From Demequina oxidasica (GTDB lineage Bacteria > Actinomycetota > Actinomycetes > Actinomycetales > Demequinaceae), in assembly GCF_000975115.1 (NCBI RefSeq), contig NZ_BBRE01000002.1, positions 248,001-312,000 of the forward strand: 64,000 nt of DNA. Reading direction: 5' to 3'. The notes under the pieces are model-generated. The model was given only the letters and a program-made list of their open reading frames with translations, was not told the DNA's origin and did not search any database. Positions 52,234-60,525 of the stretch are shown one piece after another. Each line of letters begins with the position of its first letter. Within the stretch, counting starts at the first letter, position 1. The position numbers and the translations under genes were made by a program.

Positions 52234-54417
52234 ATGACCTCGACAAAGAAGACCTGGTGGCGCCCAGTAGCGATTGTGCTGATGATCGTGGCCTGGCTCG
52301 CAATTAGCGGCGTGGGTGGCTCCACGTTCGGCAAGCTCGGCTCCGTACAGGAGAACGATGCTGCCGCGTTCCTTCCTGCCAGCGCCGAGTCCACCGAGGC
52401 GGCGGCTTTGCATCAGGAGTTCGTGCCCGCGGACACGATCCCGGGGCTTTTCGTGGTCGACGGGATCACCAGCGACTCAGATTTCACTGACGTTGAGGCG
52501 TTCGCCAAGGAGGCGGGGGAGGTGCCCATCGAGGGTGACCCCGAGGGACGAACGGTGAACGACATCCTCGTGGCGCCGCCCACGGCGATTCCGTCGGAAG
52601 ACGGTGAGGCCGTGCTGGTTGCCTTCAACCTTGATGCCCAAAAGTTCTCGGAAAACATCGGGGAGGAGACTCTGGGCGAGGCGTTCGCGTCCACGGTGCG
52701 CGACGTGTGGGCCGAACAGGATCTCGACCTCAATGGATACCTCACCGGACCAGTGGGGCTCACTGCCGACCTCGTGGCGGCCTTCGCGGGCATCGACGGA
52801 ATCCTGCTACTGGTCGCACTCGCCGTGGTCCTCATCATTCTGCTGATTGTGTATCGCAGCCCTGTGTTGCCTTTCGCTGTGTTGATCACGGCCATGATCG
52901 CCCTCACCGCGGCCATCATCGCTGTCTATGCGATGGCGAACGCCGATGTCATCACCCTCAACGGTCAGAGTCAAGGCATCATGTTCATCCTGGTCGTAGG
53001 GGCCACCACGGACTACGCGTTGTTGCTCGTGGCGCGCTACCGCGAGGAACTGCAGCGTCATGAGTCGCCGTACGAGGCGATGAGTGTGGCGTGGCGGCGC
53101 TCGCTCGCGCCCATCGCCGCATCGGCCGGAACTGTTGTGTTGGGTCTGTTGGTGTTGCTGTTGTCAGACCTCAAGTCGAACGCCTCGTTGGGTCCGGCGG
53201 GCGCCATCGGCATCGTCGCGGCGTTTGTGGCCGCTTTGACGTTGCTGCCCGCCTTGCTGCTTATTGGCGGAAAGCACGCACGAGGCGTCTTCTGGCCCAA
53301 GCGTCCCGTCTACACCGGTGATAGTTCCGCGGACGAGGACTCCATCGAGGCGGTCGAGAAGCGCGCTGGAGTGTGGGGTCGGGTCTCTCACGCCGTGGAC
53401 GCCCGTCCCCGACGCACGTGGATTGGCGCCGGCGCCGTGCTCCTGATCATGTCCGCGGGTCTGTTTGGGCTCAAGGCCGACGGCCTTGGAACGAGCGACG
53501 TCTTCACGGGTGAGGTCGAGTCCACGACGGGATTCGACGTGCTCGAGGCTCACTTTGACGCAGGTCAGAGTTCCCCCATCCGCGTGTTTGTCCCAGAGAC
53601 CGACGCCGCTGCGGCACTTCAGGCCGTTCAGGAAGTTGATGGCGTCACCGCCGCGTACCCGCTGACAGAATCCGTGGCCCAGGGTGCTCCGCCCATGGGT
53701 GGTGATGAGCCCCCCATCGTGGTTGACGGCATGGTGGAGATTGACGCCGTCACTGAGGTGGCTTCCGCATCGGCCGAGGCGACCGACACGGTTCAGGCAG
53801 TACGCGATGCCGTGCACCCCATCTCCGACGAGGCCCTCGTGGGCGGCGAGGCGGCAGAGAATCTCGACACCAAGCTCACGACCGACCGCGACATCACGGT
53901 CATCATCCCGGTGATTCTGCTAGTCATCTTTGTTGTTCTCGTGATCCTGTTGCGTGCAATCCTGACGCCGCTGCTCATTGTGCTCGCGAACATTCTGTCG
54001 TTCGCAGCCGCACTCGGACTGTCGTCAGTACTTTTCAATACCGTCTTTGGCTTCCCGGGGATGGACCCGGCGACGCCGCTGCTCGGATTCGTGTTCCTCG
54101 TTGCGTTGGGTGTGGACTACTCAATCTTCCTCATGTCCCGCGCCCGGGAGGAGAGCCTCAAGCACGGCACTCGAGAGGGAGTCCGGCGGGCGCTGGCCGT
54201 CACTGGTGGCGTCATCACCTCAGCGGGCGTGGTGCTTGCCTCGACATTCGCGGCCCTTGGCGTTATCCCATTGATCTTCCTCGCACAGATCGCCGTGATC
54301 GTGGGTCTGGGTGTGTTGATCGACACGCTGATCGTGCGTTCGCTGTTGGTACCGGGTCTGGTTTCCGATATCGGACGCGCGTCGTGGTGGCCGTGGCAGC
54401 GTTCGATTAAGGACTAA
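52234..54417 (+). CDS. MMPL/RND-family transporter
   Basis: The 727-residue protein has the twelve-segment RND layout: a first membrane segment (about 11-29), an external domain, a five-segment bundle, then the same again. The motifs GATTDYALLLVARYREEL and LGVDYSIFLMSRAREESL are the MMPL transmembrane-4 and 10 Asp-Tyr pairs used for proton flow. Members export lipids or drugs. The ATG has no ribosome binding site, so the transcript may be leaderless. It is divergent from lipB (53 bases). Confidence 0.88.
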   Translation: MTSTKKTWWRPVAIVLMIVAWLAISGVGGSTFGKLGSVQENDAAAFLPASAESTEAAALHQEFVPADTIPGLFVVDGITSDSDFTDVEAFAKEAGEVPIEGDPEGRTVNDILVAPPTAIPSEDGEAVLVAFNLDAQKFSENIGEETLGEAFASTVRDVWAEQDLDLNGYLTGPVGLTADLVAAFAGIDGILLLVALAVVLIILLIVYRSPVLPFAVLITAMIALTAAIIAVYAMANADVITLNGQSQGIMFILVVGATTDYALLLVARYREELQRHESPYEAMSVAWRRSLAPIAASAGTVVLGLLVLLLSDLKSNASLGPAGAIGIVAAFVAALTLLPALLLIGGKHARGVFWPKRPVYTGDSSADEDSIEAVEKRAGVWGRVSHAVDARPRRTWIGAGAVLLIMSAGLFGLKADGLGTSDVFTGEVESTTGFDVLEAHFDAGQSSPIRVFVPETDAAAALQAVQEVDGVTAAYPLTESVAQGAPPMGGDEPPIVVDGMVEIDAVTEVASASAEATDTVQAVRDAVHPISDEALVGGEAAENLDTKLTTDRDITVIIPVILLVIFVVLVILLRAILTPLLIVLANILSFAAALGLSSVLFNTVFGFPGMDPATPLLGFVFLVALGVDYSIFLMSRAREESLKHGTREGVRRALAVTGGVITSAGVVLASTFAALGVIPLIFLAQIAVIVGLGVLIDTLIVRSLLVPGLVSDIGRASWWPWQRSIKD

Positions 54418-54427
54418 TCCTCGACAC

Positions 54428-54468
54428 GGGGCAGTTCTTCCTGTGGATAACTGCCCCCACTCCACAGG
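54428..54468 (+). promoter_or_regulatory. Two overlapping, mutually exclusive hairpins before the kinase-like gene
   Basis: Hairpin 1: GGGGCAGTT (54428-54436) with AACTGCCCC (54449-54457). Hairpin 2: CCTGTGGA (54440-54447) with TCCACAGG (54461-54468). The first arm of hairpin 2 lies in the loop of hairpin 1, so both cannot form as simple hairpins; a pseudoknot is possible. It could terminate the MMPL transcript or act as a switch for the next gene, whose ribosome binding region begins at 54481. Confidence 0.55.
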
Positions 54469-54486
54469 AGTTGTCACAGTGGAGGA

Positions 54487-55857
54487 GTGAAATGGTTCCG
54501 CGCGGGTAGCGCCTCCGATGCCGATGCCGGTGATAGCTGGCGCGCCCGCACCACCGTTCACTCCTCGAGTGGCTCCGCAGCGCGAACGGTCGACCGGGTC
54601 GTGGGGGAGGGAGCCGACACCTTCGCGGCGGCTCGGGACCGGGCTGCCACGCTGCGACTGATCGCGGATTCTCGCGTATGTGCACCAGAGAGAGTGACGA
54701 CGCGCAAGGACGGCATGGTGGTCGCGACCATGCCGAGCGTCGAGGGCGTCAATCTTGAGGCGCTGCTGGCGAGACGCGGCTACTTGTCGCTAGGGGAGTG
54801 CGTGTACCTGGGTGTGCAGCTCTGTGGCGCGTTGACCGCACTACACCAAGGAGGAATCGCCCATGGTGATATTTCGCCCGCGAACGTGATGGTGACGCGT
54901 CTCGGCATTGTGGTGGTCGATACGGTCGGTGGTGCCCTGCCTACCGAGCGGGGCACGGATGGATTCCGCTCCCCTGAGCGACACGCGGGGGCCTCGAGTC
55001 AGGGAGATGTCTACTCGGTAGGAGCAGTGCTCTCCGCGTGCGTTGATCCCGCCATGCGACAGAGCTTCATGGGCTGGTTGGATCCACTGTTGGATGCGAA
55101 TCCGACTGCACGTCCCACAGCGCGCGGCGTTGAGGCCGGACTGGGGCGCTGTGCGACGGCCGTGCCGATTCAGCTGGGTGAATGGGGAGTGGCGGGCGAT
55201 CTCCGTGCGTACGCGCATGAGCCTCGTGAGCGAACAACGGTGCTGCGAAGCTCTCGCCCGTGGCGAATGAGGCGACTAGGGCTGCGAGTCGTGATCACTG
55301 GAGTCGCGGCGCTTGCCATGGTTGCTACCGCCGCCTACGTGATCCCTCGAACTGATAGTGCCGTTGCGAGCAGTGACACTAGCCAGGTGCACGATTCCCG
55401 AGGAAGTGACGGCACCGCCTCGCCCCCGCCCGAATCGACGGCAAACGCGGTGCCGGGCGACGCTGTGTCCGCAGCGGATGCGGCACGAAGTCTCACTAAC
55501 GCGCGCTTCAATGCGTTGGCGAACGGTGATGGCGCCGGCCTCGTCGCGACGGGCGTTCCCGACACGGAAGTTTCGGCTCAACTACAGGCGCAGGCGAATG
55601 CGCTCGCCGCGGGCGATCTGCGGTTCGATGGGGTGAGCGCGTCGGTGGTGGAGGTCGAGCCGCTGGCTGAGGGTGCGGACGGTTCAACGTGGGTCACGGT
55701 CACCTATGTGGTGTCGGCGCATTCGGTGTGGCGGCGCGACCCTACTACGGGAGCGGAGGAGATCACCAGGGTCGAGGCCCACAAGGAAGTAGCTCACTTG
55801 GAACTTCGACACGACGGCCCTACATGGATGGTGGCGCGAGCCCTGCCTCAGTCATGA
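54487..55857 (+). CDS. Divergent serine/threonine-kinase-like membrane protein
   Basis: A 456-residue protein with a kinase-like intracellular half: HGDISPANV (126-134) for the catalytic loop, DTVG (145-148) for DFG, RSPERH (161-166) for APE and GDVYSVGAVL (173-182). The N-lobe is degenerate: no glycine-rich loop and no clear VAIK lysine, so it may be a pseudokinase. A membrane segment follows (267-285) and an external domain (286-456) with an NTF2-like ending. GGAGG lies only one base before the GTG, an unusual spacing. Its last 38 bases overlap the convergent epimerase gene. Confidence 0.7.
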   Translation: MKWFRAGSASDADAGDSWRARTTVHSSSGSAARTVDRVVGEGADTFAAARDRAATLRLIADSRVCAPERVTTRKDGMVVATMPSVEGVNLEALLARRGYLSLGECVYLGVQLCGALTALHQGGIAHGDISPANVMVTRLGIVVVDTVGGALPTERGTDGFRSPERHAGASSQGDVYSVGAVLSACVDPAMRQSFMGWLDPLLDANPTARPTARGVEAGLGRCATAVPIQLGEWGVAGDLRAYAHEPRERTTVLRSSRPWRMRRLGLRVVITGVAALAMVATAAYVIPRTDSAVASSDTSQVHDSRGSDGTASPPPESTANAVPGDAVSAADAARSLTNARFNALANGDGAGLVATGVPDTEVSAQLQAQANALAAGDLRFDGVSASVVEVEPLAEGADGSTWVTVTYVVSAHSVWRRDPTTGAEEITRVEAHKEVAHLELRHDGPTWMVARALPQS

Positions 55858-56728
55858 CCCAGGTCGCGGCCTCCTCGATGGTGGCGTGATCCCATGTGAA
55901 GCCAAGCCGCGTAAGTACGCCTGGGGTGGCATTCTGAGAGCTGAGCAGATCATCGATGGCAGGACCGATGGCGATCTCGAGCATCCACGCCGGCACCACG
56001 AGGCCAGCCTTCTTGCCGACAGCGGCACTGAGCGCGTCCATCAGGTCCTGATCGCGTACTGGCGAGGGCGCGATGATGTTTGCCGGCCCGGCGTGGTCGG
56101 ACTCGATCAGGTAGCGCAGTGCTCGTACCTCGTCGTGGAGGGTGATCCACGCGTGCCACGGGTTTGCACCACCAAGACCTCCCAAAATTCCTCGCTTGAC
56201 TAGCGGAAGGAGACGGGCGGCAAAGCCGCCGTGGGGGGCGAGTACCAGGCCACTGCGGGTGAACACGGTGCGAACCCCGGCCTCCACAGCCGGCGCCGCG
56301 GCAGCTTCCCAGGCGAGCACAATGTCCGACAGGAATGTGTCTCCGGGGGCGGACCGCTCGCTGAGCTCCTCGTTGCCCCGTGCGCCGTAGAAACCCATGG
56401 CCGAGCCGGACAGCAGCACGCCGTCGGTGCGCGGCGCGTAGGCCCGGGCAATGAGATCTGTGGAATCCACACGGGACTGCTTGACGAGGCGCTTGTGGCT
56501 ACTCGTCAGTCGTTTGGCTCCGATGGAGGCGCCCGCGAAGTTGACCACGGCATCAGCGGACTGCACGACGTCTTGGTTGATCACGCCGCCCGCAGGGTCC
56601 CACTCTGATTCGAATGGGCCCTGCGGCGAGCGGCGCACGAGCGCAATCACCTCGTGGTCGTCGGCGCGCAGTGACTTCGTCAAAGCGGTACCGATCAGGC
56701 CAGAGGCCCCCGAGATGACGACTCGCAT
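55820..56728 (-). CDS. TIGR01777 family NAD-dependent epimerase-like protein
   Basis: The 302-residue short-chain-dehydrogenase-like protein begins MRVVISGASGLIGTAL, the Rossmann glycine motif of this family, and contains LSGSAMGFYGARGNEELSE and WHAWITLHDEVRALRYL, matching the SulA/YfcH-type group. The C-terminal domain (DUF1731) ends PGVLTRLGFTWDHATIEEA. The ATG at 56728 is chosen, as extra upstream codons are antisense to E2. It follows E2 by 10 bases; M. tuberculosis Rv2216 follows dlaT in the same way. Catalytic role unknown. Confidence 0.88.
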   Translation of the reverse strand: MRVVISGASGLIGTALTKSLRADDHEVIALVRRSPQGPFESEWDPAGGVINQDVVQSADAVVNFAGASIGAKRLTSSHKRLVKQSRVDSTDLIARAYAPRTDGVLLSGSAMGFYGARGNEELSERSAPGDTFLSDIVLAWEAAAAPAVEAGVRTVFTRSGLVLAPHGGFAARLLPLVKRGILGGLGGANPWHAWITLHDEVRALRYLIESDHAGPANIIAPSPVRDQDLMDALSAAVGKKAGLVVPAWMLEIAIGPAIDDLLSSQNATPGVLTRLGFTWDHATIEEAATWVMTEAGLAPPSM

Positions 56729-56738
56729 GGTGTGTTGG

Positions 56739-58616
56739 TTACAGCCCGACTTCGGACTCGAAGGCGCCTTCCTCAAGACGCTTCTTGACGCTCTGCAGGA
56801 ACTTCGCTGCGTCCGCGCCGTCCACAATGCGGTGGTCGTAGCTGAGCGGGAGGTAGCACATGGGGCGGATCGAGATGACGTCCTCGCCGTTGGGTCCACG
56901 GACTACCACTGGCTTCTTGACAATCGCGCAGGTCGCAAGGATTCCCACCTGAGGAGCGGGGACGATCGGGGTGTCGAACATCGTGCCACCTGAACCGGTG
57001 TTGGTCACCGCGAACGTGCCACCCGAGATCTCGTCCGAACTGAGCCCGCCAGTGCGGGCCTTCTCTGCGAGGTCAGCAATGGCCTTCGCGTGCTCGCCCA
57101 CAGTGAGGTGCTCGGCGCCGCGCATTGTCGGCAGCATGAGTCCCTTCTCTGTGTCCACGGCCAGCGAGAGGTTCACGCTGTCGTGGTAGACGATGTTGGT
57201 GCCATCGACGGAGGCGTTCAGGAACGCGTGCTCCGCAAGCGCCTCGGCGACGGCCTTGGTGAAGAATGGCAGGAATGTCAGCTTGACGCCCTCGCGCTCC
57301 TGGAATCCGTCCTTAGCCTTGGCGCGGAGAGCCCAGATCTTGGAGCAGTCCACCTCGACCACGGAGGTGAGCTGCGCCATGCCGTGCAGCGACTCCATCA
57401 TCTTTTCCGAGGTGATCTTGCGGATTCGTGACATCTTCACCGTGGTGCCGCGCAGGTCCGACTCGACGAGCTCGCCGGAACCGACGGACTCGCTAGATGC
57501 TGCCGGGGCAGCCGTGGCCGCGGAGGAGTCAGTTGATGCGGGCGCAACAGCAGGGGCCGCAGGCTTGGATGCTGCCTCGAGGACGTCCTCCTTGCGGATG
57601 CGTCCGCCCACGCCGGTGCCGGTGAGCCCCGCAAGATCGACGCCGCGTTCTGCGGCGAGCTTGCGCACGATCGGCGTGACGTAGCCACTGCCGTTCGACG
57701 AGACTGCGTCGGTCGCCGCGGGAGCGGGTGCTGGTGCGGCCTGTGCGGGTGCTGCCTCAGGTTCCGGTGCAGACTGCGGCTCGGGGGCTGCCTTCTGCTC
57801 TGCAGGGGCCGAGGCGGTGCCAGCGGCGGGCGCCTCGGGCTCAGTCTCCTCAGCCTTGGGCTCTGCAGGTGCGGGCTCCTCGGCGGCTGGTGCTGCGGGG
57901 GCAGCACTGCCGTCGCCGATGCGTGCCAGAACCGCGCCAACCTCTGCGTCCTCGTCCTCCTGGACAAGGATCTCGGTCAGCGTGCCGGCGAAAGGCGAGG
58001 GGATCTCGGTGTCGACCTTGTCGGTCGAGACCTCGAGAAGAGGCTCGTCCACCTCGACGGAGTCTCCAACGCTCTTCAGCCAGCGCGTGACGGTGCCTTC
58101 GGTGACGGATTCACCCAGGGCGGGGAGCGTCACGTCCTGGCCGCCCGCTGCGGGAGCAGCGGTTTCGGCCGGAGCGGACTTCTCTTCAGGCTCGGGCTCG
58201 GGCTCGGCAGGAGTTTCCTCCGCTGGTGCAGGCTCGGCCGCAGAGGCGCCGGCATCAGCCGCGGGAGCGGACTCGGCAGGAGCAGACTCGGCGGGAGCGG
58301 ACTCGGCGGGAGCGGACTCGGCGGAGGCCGACTCCTCAGCTGGAGCATCGTCGCCGCCAGCGGATTCGCCTGCCTCGCCGATGCGCGCCAACACAGCGCC
58401 GACCTCGGCATCCTCGTCCTCCTGGATGAGGATCTCGGTCAGGGTGCCCGCGAAGGGCGAGGGGATCTCGGTGTCGACCTTGTCGGTCGAGACCTCGAGA
58501 AGAGGCTCATCGACCTCGACGGTGTCGCCGACATTCTTCAGCCAGCGGGTAACGGTTCCCTCGGTTACGGATTCGCCGAGGGCAGGAAGCGTGACGTCGT
58601 TGCTCATATTGCTCAT
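56739..58616 (-). CDS. Dihydrolipoamide acyltransferase (E2) with two lipoyl domains
   Basis: Core of a 2-oxoacid dehydrogenase complex. The 625-residue protein has two lipoyl domains (about 4-80 and 160-236), each with the modified Lys in STDKVDTEIPSP, Ala/Pro/Glu linkers, an E3-binding domain (about 309-345, YVTPIVRKLAAERGVDLAGL) and a catalytic domain ending in DHRIVDGADAAKFL with the active-site His and Asp. Actinobacterial members serve both pyruvate and 2-oxoglutarate dehydrogenase; either sucB or dlaT could be the right name. It precedes epimerase and follows lpd by 11 bases. The first linker contains 15-bp DNA repeats. Confidence 0.94.
   Translation of the reverse strand: MSNMSNDVTLPALGESVTEGTVTRWLKNVGDTVEVDEPLLEVSTDKVDTEIPSPFAGTLTEILIQEDEDAEVGAVLARIGEAGESAGGDDAPAEESASAESAPAESAPAESAPAESAPAADAGASAAEPAPAEETPAEPEPEPEEKSAPAETAAPAAGGQDVTLPALGESVTEGTVTRWLKSVGDSVEVDEPLLEVSTDKVDTEIPSPFAGTLTEILVQEDEDAEVGAVLARIGDGSAAPAAPAAEEPAPAEPKAEETEPEAPAAGTASAPAEQKAAPEPQSAPEPEAAPAQAAPAPAPAATDAVSSNGSGYVTPIVRKLAAERGVDLAGLTGTGVGGRIRKEDVLEAASKPAAPAVAPASTDSSAATAAPAASSESVGSGELVESDLRGTTVKMSRIRKITSEKMMESLHGMAQLTSVVEVDCSKIWALRAKAKDGFQEREGVKLTFLPFFTKAVAEALAEHAFLNASVDGTNIVYHDSVNLSLAVDTEKGLMLPTMRGAEHLTVGEHAKAIADLAEKARTGGLSSDEISGGTFAVTNTGSGGTMFDTPIVPAPQVGILATCAIVKKPVVVRGPNGEDVISIRPMCYLPLSYDHRIVDGADAAKFLQSVKKRLEEGAFESEVGL
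58261..58335. repeat. 15-bp tandem repeat in the E2 linker
   Basis: Four near-identical copies of GCGGGAGCGGACTCG (58261-58320) and a fifth degenerate one. Each encodes five residues of the Ser-Ala-Pro-Ala-Glu type in the first interdomain linker. The copy number may vary between strains. Confidence 0.8.
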
Positions 58617-58627
58617 TGTCTCCGAAA

Positions 58628-60013
58628 TCAGTCGTGTTGGTGCAGTGGCTTACCGGCGAGCGCCAAGTGCGCCTCCCCGAGCGACTCGTTCTGGGTGGGG
58701 TGGGCGTGTAGCAGGGGTGCCACGTCTTCGGGGTGCGCGTCCCAACTCACGATGAGCTGAGCCTCGCCGATCTGCTCGCCCATTCGTGCGCCGATCATGT
58801 GAATACCGACCACGGGGCCGTCCTTCACGCGAACCAACTTAACGAAGCCCTGGGTGGCGAGGATCTGGCTCTTGCCGTTGCCGCCCAGGTTGGTCTCGAG
58901 TGCCTCAATGTTGTCTGCGCCGTGGATCTCCGCGGCCTTGGCCTCGGTGAGTCCCACGGAGGCAACCTCGGGGTCGCAGTAGGTGACACGGGGGATGTTC
59001 GCCTCGATGATCGGCTGAGGGTTGAGACCCGCGATTTGCTCGGCGACAAAGATGCCCTGCGCAAAGCCACGGTGCGCGAGCTGAAGGCCGGGAACGATGT
59101 CACCGACTGCGTAGATGTTCGCGACACCGGTGTGCAAGCGCTCGTCGGTAAGGACAAAGCCGCGGTCGAGGCGCAGGCCCTGATCCTCGTATCCGAGGTT
59201 GGCAGTGCGGGGTCCGCGGCCAACGGCGACCAACAGGATCTCGGCCTCGAGAACGGTGCCGTCCTCGAGAGTGACCTTCACCCCGTCGTCGTTCTGCTCG
59301 ACGCCCTGGAACTTGACGCCAACCTTGAAGTTGATCTTGCGCTTGCGGAACTGACGCTCAAGCGCCTTGGACAGGGATTCGTCCTCGTTCGGCACCAGGT
59401 GCGGCAGACCCTCAACGATGCTGACGTCAGCCCCGAAGGACTTCCACACGGAGGCGAACTCGACGCCGATGACGCCGCCACCCAGCACAATGGCTGACTG
59501 CGGCACCACGTCAAGTTCGAGTGCCTGGTCGGAGGTCATGACGCGACCGCCAATCTCAAGGCCAGGTAGCGAGCGAGCGTACGAGCCTGACGCGAGGACG
59601 ATGTTCTTGCCGGTGTAGCGCTCGCCGCGCACCTCGACGGTGTCGGGGCCCACCAGCGTGCCGTGTCCCTCAATGACGTGAACGTCGCGACTCTTCACGA
59701 GCCCAGTGAGGCCTTTGTAGAGGCGGTCGATGACGCCCTGCTTGTACGCGTTGACTGCCGTCATGTCGATGCTGTCGAGCGTGGTGTTGACGCCAAACTT
59801 GGAGCCCTCGCGGGCGTTGTCCGCCAGCTCCGCGGCATGCAACAGCGCCTTAGTGGGGATGCAGCCGTTGTGCAGACATGTGCCCCCCACCTTGGACTCT
59901 TCAACGAGGCCGACGGTCAGGCCGAGCTGGGCAGCGCGCAGAGCAGCGGCATAGCCGCCGCTTCCGGCGCCGAGGATAAGGACATCAAACGAGCGTGGGG
60001 TTGACTCGGTCAC
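58628..60013 (-). CDS. lpdA: Dihydrolipoyl dehydrogenase (E3)
   Basis: Reoxidises the lipoyl groups of E2 with FAD and NAD. The 461-residue protein has the FAD motif LILGAGSGGYAAALRAAQLG, the redox disulfide GGTCLHNGCIPTKALLH, the NAD motif IVLGGGVIGVEFASVW and the C-terminal catalytic HAHPTQNESLGEA. The GTG start is preceded by AAGGAG. It is the first gene of the lpd-E2-epimerase operon. Confidence 0.95.
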   Translation of the reverse strand: MTESTPRSFDVLILGAGSGGYAAALRAAQLGLTVGLVEESKVGGTCLHNGCIPTKALLHAAELADNAREGSKFGVNTTLDSIDMTAVNAYKQGVIDRLYKGLTGLVKSRDVHVIEGHGTLVGPDTVEVRGERYTGKNIVLASGSYARSLPGLEIGGRVMTSDQALELDVVPQSAIVLGGGVIGVEFASVWKSFGADVSIVEGLPHLVPNEDESLSKALERQFRKRKINFKVGVKFQGVEQNDDGVKVTLEDGTVLEAEILLVAVGRGPRTANLGYEDQGLRLDRGFVLTDERLHTGVANIYAVGDIVPGLQLAHRGFAQGIFVAEQIAGLNPQPIIEANIPRVTYCDPEVASVGLTEAKAAEIHGADNIEALETNLGGNGKSQILATQGFVKLVRVKDGPVVGIHMIGARMGEQIGEAQLIVSWDAHPEDVAPLLHAHPTQNESLGEAHLALAGKPLHQHD

Positions 60014-60104
60014 AGTGAAAATCTCCTTGTAAGGAAGTCGGTCCTACCCATCTTGCCACTCCTCGCGGCACACGTGAACCGCAAAGCGTGACTAACCTGG
60101 GCAC

Positions 60105-60440
60105 ATGGGCATCTTCTCGCGTAAGTCAAGGTCGAAGTCGTCGTCGCAGGCGACCGGAACCGGTTCCAAAGAGGCACAGGCGGCCACCGTCACGCACCTC
60201 AAGACGTTTATTGCCGGTCACCCCGGGTGTGAGGCGTTTATTGAGCCGCCTACTCGCGTCACGCAAACCACCATGGTGGTCGTGGCGGATACGGGCGAGT
60301 GGACGCGGCGCAAAGTTCCGGATCCCGTCGCGGCCCGCAAGCTCGCCACGCAGCTCGGCGTTCCCGCGTTCGACGTCAACTTGTCGGGTTATCCCTCGCG
60401 CATGCGTGAGTGGAACGAGACGCACCGCAAGGGTCTGTAG
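60105..60440 (+). CDS. Small conserved actinobacterial protein
   Basis: A 111-residue protein with a basic, serine-rich start (FSRKSRSKSSS) and a compact domain containing FIEPPTRVTQTTMVVVADTG, EWTRRKVPDP and NLSGYPSRMREWNETHRKG. Similar proteins lie beside lpd and leucyl aminopeptidase in other actinobacteria, where they are sometimes labelled oxidoreductase without evidence. It has no cofactor motif. Function unknown. Divergent from lpd. Confidence 0.8.
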   Translation: MGIFSRKSRSKSSSQATGTGSKEAQAATVTHLKTFIAGHPGCEAFIEPPTRVTQTTMVVVADTGEWTRRKVPDPVAARKLATQLGVPAFDVNLSGYPSRMREWNETHRKGL

Positions 60441-60478
60441 CCCAACTGGCCTGCCGGCGCAGGCCGCACGGACGCACA

Positions 60479-60512
60479 AACGCCCGCCCCAGCATCGGCC
60501 GGGGCGGGCGTT
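60479..60512. terminator. Bidirectional terminator between the small protein and pepA
   Basis: A perfect 12-bp stem (AACGCCCGCCCC at 60479-60490 with its complement at 60501-60512) with a 10-base loop. It lies 39 bases after one stop and 14 bases beyond the other, serving convergent genes. Confidence 0.85.
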
Positions 60513-60525
60513 GTTGTCTGAAAAA

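Noticed and set aside
54442..54450. Perfect DnaA box (TTATCCACA on the minus strand)
   Set aside because: Single copy, inside overlapping hairpins between two ordinary genes, with no box cluster, AT-rich stretch or dnaA/dnaN nearby; not an origin.
56729..56899. 57-codon upstream extension of the TIGR01777 gene
   Set aside because: It lies within the E2 coding region in another frame, and the Rossmann start motif begins at 56728.
58261..58335. Short tandem repeats as a possible CRISPR array
   Set aside because: The 15-bp units have no spacers and lie in frame in the E2 linker.
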